A stretch of 64,000 nt of DNA from Puffinus mauretanicus (taxonomy: Eukaryota; Chordata; Aves; Procellariiformes; Procellariidae), in assembly GCA_023333565.1 (NCBI GenBank), contig JAJKFH010003229.1:1023501-1087500 (forward strand), in the 5' to 3' direction. Made by a program: the position numbers and the translations under genes. Below the pieces are notes generated by a model. The model saw nothing but the letters and a program-made list of their open reading frames with translations, was not told the origin of the DNA and ran no database searches. Shown one piece after another: positions 13,180 to 23,771 of this stretch (its first letter is position 1; every line of letters starts with the position of its first letter).

Positions 13180-13790
13180 TTTTACACACACTTAGGGAAA
13201 ACACTTTCCTCCTCCTCTTCCCAGGCTCTACTCCATTCCTTCACTCCAGAGTCCTCTCCTCCACCCTTGTTATCACCACAGGCTACACTCAGTCCCTTCA
13301 GCGAGGCAAGGAGAAGCTGGGTGGGGGTTGTGGAGCACTGTTTACCATCAGTACAAAACTGTTTCTCTCTGCTGCTCCTTTCTTCTCACACTTTTCCCCT
13401 GCTCCAGTGTGGGGTCTCCACGGGAGTTGCAGTTCCTTCAGGAATATCCGTCTCCTCTAGCATGGGTTTTCCATAGGCCACAATGAATATCTGCTCCATC
13501 ACCATGGAGAACCCTCTCCTCTTTCTCTCACCTTGGTGTTCCCTGTGCTGCTTCTCACTCTTTTTGTTCCCTCTTCCCTCTGCATTTTCTGCCCTTCCTT
13601 ACCCAGGCTCTCCCCGAGGCGCCGCCACCGTGGCTGCGGGGCTCAGCCGTGCCCTGCGGGGGGTGGGTTGGGGCCGGCTGGAACCGGCTGTGTCCGGCAC
13701 GGCGCAGCCCCGGCCGCTCCTCACAGGGGCCGCCCTGCAGCCCCCCGGCTACCAAAACCTGGCCACCTACACCCAATATACTGGCTTATG
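13180..13790 (-). mobile_element. Avian ERV LTR remnant, minus strand (truncated)
   Basis: The segment shares its order of blocks with the fuller copy at 32813-33597. These are the TCCCAGGCTCTACTCCAT-like block, the CTCTCTGCTGCTCC block, variable GCTCCAGTGTGGG tandem units (starts near 13400, 13450 and 13492), then a GC-rich block at 13591-13745. The latter aligns without gaps to 33426-33580 with 5 differences in 155 positions. The orientation is inferred from the fuller copy, whose low-coordinate end resembles the U5 end of the solo LTRs. The U5 end is missing here and no target-site duplication was found. Open frames over the GC-rich block are by-products of composition. Confidence 0.75.
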
Positions 13791-14618
13791 TATTCCCTAA
13801 GTCTTTCTTCCTCCACAAGGTGCAATGCTGCATCCCCACAGGTTCTGCATTAGCCCAGAGAACTGGCAGGCTTTACCAGCGAGCAAAAAAAACACTGGGT
13901 GCCTCAGTCTTCTCCACGCCCTCTGTTCTTATAGGAGCCCATCTTGTTGCCCTTCACACCCGTCACTGATTTCAGCGCTAGCTGAGCTTTGACTTTCTTG
14001 ACTCCATTCCAATACACTGGAGCAATGGCTTTATATTCCTCCTGTATAGGGCAGAAGCCCATCCCTGCTTCTACCTTCTGGGTACTTTCTTCTTCTTTAT
14101 TTAGTCTCAGTCAGGATTTTCCTGTTATCCGTGTCTTCATCTACTTTAAGGTTCTCCAAAAGGCAGAAGCTCCCCACAATGCAAGGCTGCACTTGTCTGC
14201 CATTATTATTCTCCAACCTATGTCTGAACCATTGAGCTTGACCTGAAGTTTGTAATGTAAACTCATCACCTGCTGTCCAATCTTCTGCTAAGTTTTTGTG
14301 CACCGTGCCTGGCCTGAAAATTGCTTGCAAAAACTGTATTGCTGCCATTTGTCATTAATATGAGTCACAGCATCATCAGCCCCAAACCTCAAAACTATTT
14401 CTGGTTAACCTTGGGAAATCTATCAAAATTATATTAATATACGTTTGGCAATTGCAGCATTGCAGATTTTGCAGCAGTCACCCTCACAATCAAATACCCA
14501 CCAGAAATTTCTATGCGATGCTGAGCTACTAGACAGCATATTTGTCAAAGCATCAAAATCAAGCAAATGAACAAGCTGTGTTTTTGTGTCTGACCATGTA
14601 TATCAGGATAGACAGGAG

Positions 14619-14652
14619 AGTCTAAGCTAAGAGTTAGTCTAAGCTAAGAGTT
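14619..14652. repeat. 17-bp perfect tandem duplication
   Basis: Two identical adjacent 17-base units (14619-14635 and 14636-14652), probably a replication-slippage duplication. Confidence 0.95.
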
Positions 14653-17600
14653 AACTGACACTGCTTGTGCGGGCAGGACTTAGAACTGGAGCAATTTCCC
14701 AAGCCACTCGGTCTCGTTCTCTGATGTTAAGAGGTCACCTTACTGCAGTTCCATCCATGAATGCATCGGGTACAAAGGTGCTAAGTCTAATTCAGTCGCC
14801 TTCTCCCAATACAGAAAGGCTATTTCAAAACAGAATTCCTCTGGGAGTTATAAACTTTCATCGAATTCCAAATGTGGGTTTTAATTATGGCCAGTTTTCA
14901 CCCACCTCTTTTGCACTAACACTGACCTTTAGTTTAAATAGTCCTTCTACTTCAGTAATCTTTACCTGCCTTCATGTACCTTTAAAAGATAAACATCTCC
15001 TTTCAGCTTTCATTTTGCTTTCATGTAGCATCCTCATGTTGAACGGGGTCTCTGTTTCCCAAATCCCCATACCCATTGTTTGCTTTTGTAGTTTGAGTAC
15101 ATTGTTCTTGAACATGGATGAACAGAATTGTCCACAGCGTCCTAGATTAATCTAGCAGCACCTTTTACAAAAGAATTACTATTTTCCTGATTTCAACCAT
15201 AAAGATTTTTCATTTGTCCTTATTTTCTGCACTTGCCTCTTTTGCATTTGTCTTTTTCCCCATGTCACATCACATTGGTGACCTAGACTTATCTGGTAAC
15301 ATTAAATAAGCCCTCATCTTTCTCTCTAACATTTCTTCAATAAGCACCCCGGTTTGTACAGAAACGCTTGCAATCAATCCTTGTTATAAAACCATAGCCA
15401 TGTCATCAGAATCATTCATTTCCATCCCTATCGTTCAATGTCTTCCAACCATGTGTTATCAGCACATTCCCATTTCATGTATTCATCCTATGGCAATAGA
15501 AGAATTATTTGCTATATTCTGAGCTGTATCATAAAATAAACATACTTTTCATAGTGTTTGCCTAGCAGGGTTCAGAATTAACTGTTTTAGAAAAATCCCA
15601 AGCCACCTGCATTTTACTACTAAAGGCTGAGTAGCATGTAGCCTACATGAGTTGAGCTTCCTCTGTGAATTTACTTTATATGACAGCTCTGGCCACAGAA
15701 ATTATGTTGGCTTACTAAAATGCTAAAGGTATATTTTCAGTTGGAGTTTTGCAGAAAAATTGAGAAAGAAGAAGATTATGCACACCATGCAGTGTTCTGG
15801 GCAAATAATGCTCAGAAACTAAATACTTTATTAACTATAAAGTACATTTAAGTAGCTGATAGTATTTTCAGAGAACTTTAGAGGATGATCATTTTTCATA
15901 TTTTATCTAGCACTTTATTCTGAGCACATATAACCCATCCCTGTGATGTGCTAGGCTGCTCTTGCAACTAGTGAACTTTATGGTTCAGAACTATGGGAGA
16001 ATATCTTTGGATAGTTTCCATGCTCAATAATAATAGATTTCACACTAGCAGTGGAGGATTGTTAACTTTACGGTCTGTCCAAAGATGTGCTGAATTCTGA
16101 GTAAAGTCAGAAGACCTTGCCTCAGCTCTCTGTTACAGGGAGCTGTATTTTTTTGCCTGAGATCCTTATTGTTTGGTTTGAAAAAAAAGGAACCTTTAAA
16201 CTCCTATCCTAGACTACAGTTTCATACCCAGTGATTATATTTTTAATAGAAGAATAGAGATGTTTTCAGGTATTTCACAGCAGAAATGTAATAAAAAGTG
16301 TTAATATATGGAAGATGCAAACTTGATTCTGCAGAAATAAAAGATAATAAATATCAGACAAGATACTAAAGTACAACTGAAAATAGGTAAATTTGAGTGA
16401 GTCTACCAGTGAAACATTCGGTGTGTCTTCGTGTCATCTTACCAGAATGCAAAAAAAATTTTATCTATGTAAAAAAACCTGCCTTTGTTCAAACATTCAG
16501 TGTTGGTTAAAAAAAATTCATATATTAGTAAAAATAGAAATAGCAGCTACTAAAAGGAACAGTTACTATATTTAAAAGTTAAGCAAGTCCCCCAGCCGAC
16601 TAGAGGCAATGTCTAAATTTGTGAAAAATATTATTAAATATTCTGTGTCAGTCTTTTACAGCAAAGTGGTTTGTGCCTATACTAGATTTGCCAAATATTT
16701 AGTTAGTGATTCAAATTTCCTTGGCTATATCTTATGTTAAATCAATATGCATTTTTTAATTTCTGACAAGATGCATATAAGCAGTTACTATTTTTCTCTT
16801 CCACTAACACCACGGCTGTTGCAGAATCTAGGAAATCAGGATATAGCATTATCATTCTGTACTTTTCATTGTATTTTTCAAAATGCATACTGATGAGACT
16901 CAATAGGCAGATGTGCAAAGACTGAAAAGTATTTTCCAATCAGTAAAAGAAATGTTCCTTTCTGTACCAAATTAACCTCTAACCCACGAACTCCACCTAA
17001 CTGCTAGTAAGAAAGCCCATGGAGTTTAGTTTCCCACGCATTAATTTCTAAGACAGCGCTCTCTTTAATCCCACTCACATTATCAGAGTATCCCAGACAT
17101 CAGAGGAAGCAGAACAAGACACTACACTTGCAATCAGTTTATAGCATCATACTCTCATCCCCAGTGAAATAATGGGCTTCCTGGTATGTGGAAGTCATGG
17201 GACTTAATCTGTAAGGGAGCTTGACCTGACTCTTCCTTGATCTCCGTGTAGTTTCTTCTGCTCCAGAGACCAAACCTGGCTTTCTGTTCTTCCATGTTAT
17301 TGTGGTGCTGGGGACACATCTGGGAAAGAGTCAGAAGGTAGCATGGAGAGCTCTGAGCTATGTTCTCCTTTCGTGTATAAATCCCAGGATTTCTGAAATA
17401 AAATCCAAGTATTGATGAGCACCATCCACCAATGAGTTTCAAAATGCTTTAGAAAAGGTGGTAAACCAAGAATCTACTCAGGATCACCAGCAAAGACAGG
17501 AACAGAACTAACATCCTTGAGTTTACATCTAGCAACTGGGTCTCATGGAGTCATAGTTAATCCTACCATTCCTTCCACTGTGAATCCAGTCAGACTGTGG

Positions 17601-17828
17601 CAGGAGTTTTGGGCTCACCTAGATAGCTACATGGACTCATCAGATCAGCTCCAGGCAAAGTAGCACATTTCCAGAGTCCAGTGTGACTGTCATATAGAGA
17701 ATATCTTAACAAATGTCCCAAAAATAGTATAGCCACACCAAGGGGATACTCAATGCTAGCTGTTAGCAAGTCTAATTAGCTAGGATATGGCATCTCATGA
17801 AATCATATAAATGGCTTGCAGTTCTGAG

Positions 17829-17860
17829 GCTAGTTTTGGCAAATGCTAGTTTTGGCATAT
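17829..17860. repeat. 16-bp tandem duplication
   Basis: Units 17829-17844 and 17845-17860 start with the same GCTAGTTTTGGCA and differ by one base near the end. Confidence 0.9.
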
Positions 17861-18222
17861 CTCTTCATTCACAGCACCAACACTTATATGATATCTACAG
17901 ATGAAACAAACTAATCTGGGTTGGAAATGCCACTAAAAATACTCAGGCCAAAGTTTAAACAGATCAAGTATCTGAAAATAGTGGTATTCTACAAAGAAGC
18001 ACACAACAGTTACGGTACTGGCGAATACATAAACGGTTACAGTATTCCAACATTTCCAATGAAAATAGGAATGATTTCTCACATGGAAATAGCAGATATA
18101 TAAGGGGGTGGTTCTTGAGTGAGCAGGAATATATTGCAGATGTATTTACAGTGAGGAAAAAAATGAGCCTTATTTCTGTTGCATTAAAAATTTGAAAATG
18201 GATATATTTTATATTTATTAGA

Positions 18223-18243
18223 TGTGTGTGTGTGTGTGTGTGT
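18223..18243. repeat. (TG)n microsatellite
   Basis: About ten uninterrupted TG dinucleotides. Confidence 0.95.
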
Positions 18244-18325
18244 ACAAAATCTCTTTCAGATAGAGGTGGAAAGATTTCTTTTTTTGGCATCCCTTCAAAT
18301 TACATAGCTACAGCACAGTTATTTG

Positions 18326-18542
18326 GTAATTACAAGTGCAATTGTAGAGCAGTAACAGTTTTTGTTACTACCAGTTACCACTAATTCTCTGGTTGTATTA
18401 CTGTGTGCCTAATTATGGTGTAATTACAACAGAGTTAATTTGTAACACTAATGCACTCAGTAAGAGTATTACAATGAGAAAAGACAATGAATAATACAGT
18501 TATGTAGTGAATTACCCAGTAATGTTAATTAGTCCTAGTTAG
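18326..18542. promoter_or_regulatory. Cluster of TAATTA-type motifs (possible homeodomain sites)
   Basis: The palindrome GTAATTAC occurs twice (18326-18333 and 18420-18427). TAATTA occurs at 18410-18415 and GTTAATTAG at 18534-18542. A short hairpin (AGTAACA at 18351-18357 paired with TGTTACT at 18363-18369) lies between. TAATTA is the core of many homeodomain sites, but such motifs are also common in AT-rich DNA. A regulatory role is inference. A decayed repeat is an equal alternative. Confidence 0.2.
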
Positions 18543-19352
18543 GTATTGAAAGGAATCTTGCAGAGCAATTCTGCTATAACTGTACTGCAGTGAAAGTACC
18601 TCTATTGTAAACCACAGGAAGGTTTCATCAAGGCTTGAATGGATTCCATTAAAAACAAATAATGCTTCTAAAATCTAAAAAAAGCATTTGGAGCCGCATA
18701 TATGAAATTCTTCAAGATGTTGATGCACCTCCACAGGATTAAAACATAGGAATAACCAACCACCAAAACAAACCACAGATAAAAGTTCCAGATATTCTTG
18801 TTGGACAGGTTGTAATGTGAAAAGATATTTTATCTTTTCCACCTTACAAGACTCTCCAAATTAAACTATTTTAGGAAGTGAAATCAAGGCATTCTCAAAG
18901 GATCGATCATGGATGCCCATGCTGACCACGTCCCAAGCTTCTCTAAGAGACCTGTGAAACCCTCTCTCAAAACATTTATTGCCAGTTGCCTCAGGCTACT
19001 GTTGCAACAGCTTGGGACATAGCTTCACAGTCAGCCAGTTCAGACTGCTGAAGGAAATAATTGGAAGAAGGAGGAAAAGGTCTTCAAGCTTTGGCGTGGT
19101 GGAGAGCAGCAGCTCTGGGTACTGAGCAAAGGCAGACCTTCCAGTGCTCCTCTCTGCTCTGCCTGGCTGCAGGGTGCTGCAGGTCCTACACAGGGTTTCC
19201 TTAGGGAAAGCTGCTGTTGCTTTCCAGACTACAAGGACACCCTTTGGGAGTCCCTTACCTCCCCTCTCCCATAGCTTTCTTGGGCTTTCTTTGCTTTTCC
19301 CCTCCGAGCACCAGAAAAGGTCAGGCACTTTGCACGTCTCTCTTGGCAGGAC

Positions 19353-19834
19353 ATGGCATGGGCTGCTGAGGAAGCCCTGGAGGAGACCGGCTGTGCTACG
19401 AGGGCTGGCACAAGCTAGCTGCTCCAGGGTGGGCAGACTGCCAGTGCCCCATCTGCCTGGGTGAGATTGAAAATGTAGCTTACGTCGTCTTCTGCCTTCA
19501 CTGCTTCTGCTTTGCCTACTTCCAGCAATGGGCCAGAGGGAGAGGTGCCTGCCCATTCTGCAGGCAGCCTTTGGAGCAGGTGCTGCACGCGGTGAGAGCG
19601 GACGACAACTAGGAGCATGTGGTCAGTTCATCCACCCACCGCCAGAGGAACGAGGCCAGGAGCAGATCCTTGCAGAGGCACTACAACCTGCGCAGGCGGC
19701 CCACTAACTACGACCCCTCAGCTTGGAGAAGGAGGCCTGCGGGGACCAACCGAGCACAGAGGCATGTTGCAACTCTGGGGCCCTCAAATGCCACCTCCCA
19801 CCAGGCTCTCTCACCCAGCATTTCTCAGGAGTGA
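19353..19834 (+). pseudogene. RING-finger pseudogene, TOPORS-like E3 ligase
   Basis: From 19439 a forward frame encodes a C3HC4-type RING. Its ligands are Cys at codons 19445 and 19454 (CPIC), Cys 19493, His 19499, Cys 19508, and Cys 19550 and 19559 (CPFC). The spacing and the segment CPICLGEIENVAYVVFCLH, followed by HAVRADD after the last pair, match the TOPORS class of ubiquitin/SUMO E3 ligases. An Arg-rich stretch with HYNLRRRP follows near 19680-19700. Two defects are visible. The sixth zinc ligand is Tyr (codon 19517) where Cys is expected, and an in-frame TAG lies at 19610-19612. After the stop the same frame stays open to the TGA at 19832-19834. Upstream, an ATG at 19353 follows an acceptor-like CTCTCTTGGCAG and opens a short acidic frame (MAWAAEEALEETG), but in another phase from the RING, so a frameshift would also be needed. 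RING identity is firm. The TOPORS assignment rests on remembered family features. Confidence 0.7.
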
Positions 19835-20180
19835 ACCCCACTGCGGAGAGGGGAGCACCTGGCCAGCCCTGCTGCCGCACCCTACATCCTCAATCGGCAC
19901 AGTGGTGCTGTGGCCCCGTGTATCGCATCCAGCAATCATCCAGATGCTTTTCAGGGGGTGTGTGTTTCAAAACCAAAGAACAACCCACTGTAGGAAATAC
20001 TTTCCAACACTGTCTCAACAGCACGGGAAATCCAATAGGGGAGAATTTCTTGGAGTGCACGATGATTTCGCTTAATGTGAGTTCTGGAATAGGAGATGTT
20101 TCCCTCATGCTCTCCCAGCCTCCCACTTCCAAGCACCAGGGCAGGAGTGCACATAGTCCAGCTGCCACGAAAAGGCCCTC
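19835..20180 (+). other. Possible frameshifted continuation of the RING pseudogene
   Basis: After the TGA at 19832-19834, two other forward phases remain open, one to 20075 and one to 20217. This fits a decayed downstream part of the same retrocopy, but the GC-rich composition also favours long frames. I recognise no domain. Confidence 0.25.
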
Positions 20181-20733
20181 TACAGGTCCCAGGGGGCCTG
20201 GTGGACAGTTGAGTTGAATGTGAGCCAGCACTGTGCAGTTTTGGCAAAGGTGGACAGTGGTATGCTGAGCTGCATTAAGCCCAGTGTTGACAGCAGGTGG
20301 AGGGAGGTGATCCTTCCCTTCTTCTCAGCACTGCTGAGGCCACACCTGGAGTACTGTGTCCAGTTCTGGGCTCCCCAGTGCAAGAGGGACATGGACACAT
20401 TGACAAAGTCCAGCCAAGAGCTCAACTATGATGATGAAGGAACTGGAGCATCTCCTGTAGGAGGAAAGGCTGAGACAGCTCAGACTGTTTATCCTGGAGA
20501 AAAGAAGGCTCAAGGCAGATCTCATCAATGTATAAAGATGACGGAGCCAGCCTATTTCCAGTGTCGCCTAGTGACAGTAACAAAGCACTCCAAAGAAACA
20601 CTGTACTTAAAAACTATACAATTTCAAGCACTTAAGTGCCTTCCTGTTGTGTTTGCGTTCTTCATGGGGGGTTGAACTAGATGGCTTTTAAAGGTCCCTT
20701 CTAACCCAAACCATTCTATGATTCTGTGATTCA
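20180..20733 (+). mobile_element. CR1 LINE copy, 3' end with ATTCTRTG tail
   Basis: The start carries the GTGAGCCAGCACTGTG segment of CR1. Next come the conserved CACACCTGGAGTACTGTGTCCAGTTCTGGGC-type block near 20342-20372 and the GAGGAAAGGCTGAGAC and CTGGAGAAAAGAAGG blocks near 20461-20510. The copy ends at the CR1 3' terminus with CCCTTCTAACCCAAACCATTCTATG (about 20696-20720) and octamer units ATTCTATG and ATTCTGTG (20713-20728). Part of the 3' UTR between about 20580 and 20660 does not fit the usual order and was probably deleted or replaced. The copy is 5'-truncated, as is typical of CR1. It starts immediately after the RING pseudogene region. Confidence 0.92.
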
Positions 20734-23167
20734 TAAGATCATTCCCTCTTTGAAGAGCCTTTCAATTCCTTAAGTGAGAAATGCTACTTTTCTCCTGCTA
20801 TTCCCACTCAAGCTGACCAAACAGGAGTAGAAAAATAGCTAGAATGCCATGAATAACCACACTGACAGCAAGCAGCCAACGACTGATTCTCATCAATTAG
20901 ATAATAAAATAAAGTTCACCAGCAGCAAGGGGCATCACAGAACTACGTATCTGTCTGCTTTATACTGTGACTGTGTCAGTCCAACTGAGTCCTGCACTGG
21001 TCGGCCTCCACATTACTCCTCCTAGATCAGCAAAGACAACTGGTTGGAACAGGCGAGGTGGCTAAAGGACAAACCTGTTTATTTTGCCTCAGTTGTGTCC
21101 CCAGCTGCCCACACAAAACAAATGAAGAGCAGCAGAGCTACTATTCAAATCCACCGCAAGGCCACTGCAGCCCTCTCAGGAGCAGGGCAGGCATAGGGTA
21201 TTTCATTTCCCAGACAGCCTGATTATTGAATGGAGTATATTTGATCTTATGACCAGAGTGGATTTACAGCCAAAAAGAAAAAGAGAATGGCATGCATTCT
21301 AGCACGTTTCCTGCTGCATGTATTTACAAATTGGAGCCTTCCTCTTCTTACCAGTCAAAAATTTGTGAGGAAAGGTCAGATCAGTAAAGAGCTTTTTGTA
21401 TTTTCTTAACCTATTAGAGCAAGACTGCAAAAATATAGAGAAATTGCACCTTTGAAAAGTTCGAAGTAATGTAAGAACGTCTATACACAGTTTGAAAATA
21501 AATGTTCAGATTCATAAATGTGTTTGCCAACAGGACTGGTCTACTAAGCAGCATTGTACAGTTTTAGGGCACTCCCTAGCAGTATCCTGTAAACCCACAG
21601 TACTACAAGATTTTCCTGGTTAGCTTTGTACTCGGTGAAAGAAACTAAGTATACTTCCATACTGTGTTTCAGTTGATCTGTTCACTAACTTATTATTCAA
21701 AATAACCTACTCATTTCTCTACATCTATGACTCCCTCAAGTGCTTCCTCTCCAATTTCAGGCAGAGCTGGATGCAATCAAGAGTTTAGACAAACAAATAT
21801 TCCCTCAAGACCCCCATACATGTAACAAAGGGTTTCAGATTCCTCTTGGTGACTCATGTATACAAAATTTCAGCACTGAGATATTCAGTGTTGCATAAAC
21901 CAAGCAGTGGTTTAGGTCTTGCTCTGTTTCTCTTTGTATTAAATTTCCCATTGCTGAAAGAGGGGTATGGAACATGATTGTTAATGCAAATGGGATTCTC
22001 AGAAACGTACCAAAGAGGCAGGGAAAAAAAAATGAGAAAGTAACTATTTTTATTTTCTGTCTCATAAGAAAGTGACTATTTACTTTCTTAACCAGACCAG
22101 TCATTTGGGTATACTAGATTTATTACTTGTCTAGGATTACTTTTTTTATATTTCTCACATAAATATTCCAAGTATTCCCACTGAACTGCATCATCAGTGT
22201 TTGTTTCTTAGCTTCAGTCAGATTTGTATGTTACATATCAAACAGAAGACACTAAAAAGCTTTGATATATCATGCGGCCATGAAAAATGAGGAGACAGAC
22301 ATTGTTTATTGCTAAACCCATCCTTTTGACTAAAAACCTTGAGACTCTGACTGTAAATGTAAGATATTCTTCTTCATTATACTGTGTCTAAAAGGAATGT
22401 GTACTGAAATCCAAAATTATTTCAGCAAAGCAACTGCTTTTATTAAACTCTGTCAGAAAAAAAGCTGATTAAACTCTTTTGAATTCCTTAATATCTTGTG
22501 TTCCAGGTGTTATTTTTTTCTACATTTTTGCTAGCAAACTTTAATAGCTGGATAGCGCATCACAATTTCTTTTCACTGTAATCTTTAAATCAGGATAAAT
22601 TTGAGATTGGTTTCATTTCTTAAAAAAATAATTTCTTCTGCAGTCCAGAGCACTGATTTAGGATCTGCAGTTCAAATCTGTTCAGTGTTGTATGACAGAG
22701 ACAAGTTGCCTTTCCACTAACTGCTATATACTTTATTCTTCATGGACTCATTACTAATTTTGAAAGGTGCAAGAGAAAGAGAGAGGTATCAGAGTGCAGA
22801 TCCTCTGTGGAGTTCTCATCAATGAGAGAGAACTAAATGCAAATTATAAATAAAAAAAAAAAAAAAATTAAAATATTTCTTTTGAGATGCTTTAACATTA
22901 ATTTTGCAAAAAAGATCTTTTCAGACATATCTACAATTAGGACTATTTATACCATTTTTCACATGAGAATCTGAATACAAAACCTGCATATTTCAGAGAA
23001 AGCTATGTTTTGAAAAACACGGTATTGTAAATTAATGAGATTCTTAATAAATGTTAAGGACCAATCATCAAAATCCCAATGATGATAAAAATAGTTTTTG
23101 AGAATGGGCTTTGCCTGTATTTTTTTAATTATTGTTTCCCAGTCTTCATCCTAGTCTTTGGCTGTAA
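20734..23167. other. AT-rich unique DNA, no supported gene
   Basis: No exon, RNA gene or repeat is recognised, apart from an A16 run at 22852-22867. Confidence 0.6.
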
Positions 23168-23172
23168 ATGGC

Positions 23173-23766
23173 TGTCGGGGTTTAACCCCAGCAGGAAACT
23201 AAGCACCACCCAGCTGCTCACTCACTCCTACCCGCTGGGATGGGGGAGAGGATCAGAAGAGTAAATGTGAGAAAACTCGTGGGTTGAGATAAAGACAGTT
23301 TAAAAGGTAAAGCAAAAGCCGCACACGCAAGCAAAGCAAAACAAGGGATTCATTCACCACTTCCCATGGGCAGGCAGGTGTTCAGCCATCTCCAGGAAAG
23401 CAGGGCTCCATCACGCGTAACGGTTACTTGGGAAGACAAACGCCATCACTCCAAACGTCCCCCCTTCCTTCTTCTTACCCCAGCTTTATATGCTGAGCAT
23501 GACGTCATATGGTATGGAATATCCCTTTGGTCAGTTGGGGTCAGCTGTCCTGGCTGTGTCCCCTCCCAACTTCTTGTGCACCCCCAGCCTCCTCGCTGGT
23601 GGGGTGGGGTGAGGAGCAGAAAAGGCCTTGACTCTGTGTCAGCACTGCTCAGCAGTAACGAAAACATCCCTATGTTATCAACGCTGTTTTCAGCTCAAAT
23701 CCAAAACATAGCCCCATACCAGCTACTATCAAGAAAATTAACTCTATCCCAGCCAAAACCAGCACA
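23173..23766 (-). mobile_element. Solo LTR, ERVL-type, minus strand
   Basis: The 594-bp element begins TGTC and ends CACA on the plus strand and is flanked by perfect 5-bp duplications. The minus strand is the sense strand, because it reads in the same order as the TATA-bearing copy at 62391-63019. On it a perfect CRE (TGACGTCA, 23500-23507) lies just upstream of an ATATAAA box (23485-23491). No retroviral coding sequence adjoins either end, so the interior was lost, presumably by recombination between the two LTRs. The 5-bp duplication fits class III (ERVL) elements. The exact family name would need a repeat library. Confidence 0.92.
23485..23507 (-). promoter_or_regulatory. LTR promoter core: CRE and TATA box
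   Basis: The consensus CRE palindrome is at 23500-23507. The TATA-like ATATAAA is at 23485-23491, downstream in the minus-strand sense. Whether it is active is unknown. Confidence 0.5.
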
Positions 23767-23771
23767 ATGGC

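Larger units (their letters stand above)
13791..18990. other. Unique DNA, no supported gene
   Basis: No gene is recognised. A 162-codon plus-strand frame at 14667-15155 lacks any family resemblance. Contained features are a 17-bp tandem duplication (14619-14652), a 16-bp imperfect duplication (17829-17860), a TG run (18223-18243) and a cluster of TAATTA-type motifs (18320-18560). Confidence 0.5.
23168..23771. repeat. Target-site duplication ATGGC flanking the solo LTR
   Basis: ATGGC at 23168-23172 and again at 23767-23771 directly abuts both LTR ends. Confidence 0.9.

Noticed and set aside
14667..15155. 162-codon plus-strand frame
   Set aside because: No domain, no splice or promoter context, and no resemblance to any family I know. 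Such a frame can arise by chance in 64 kb read in six frames.
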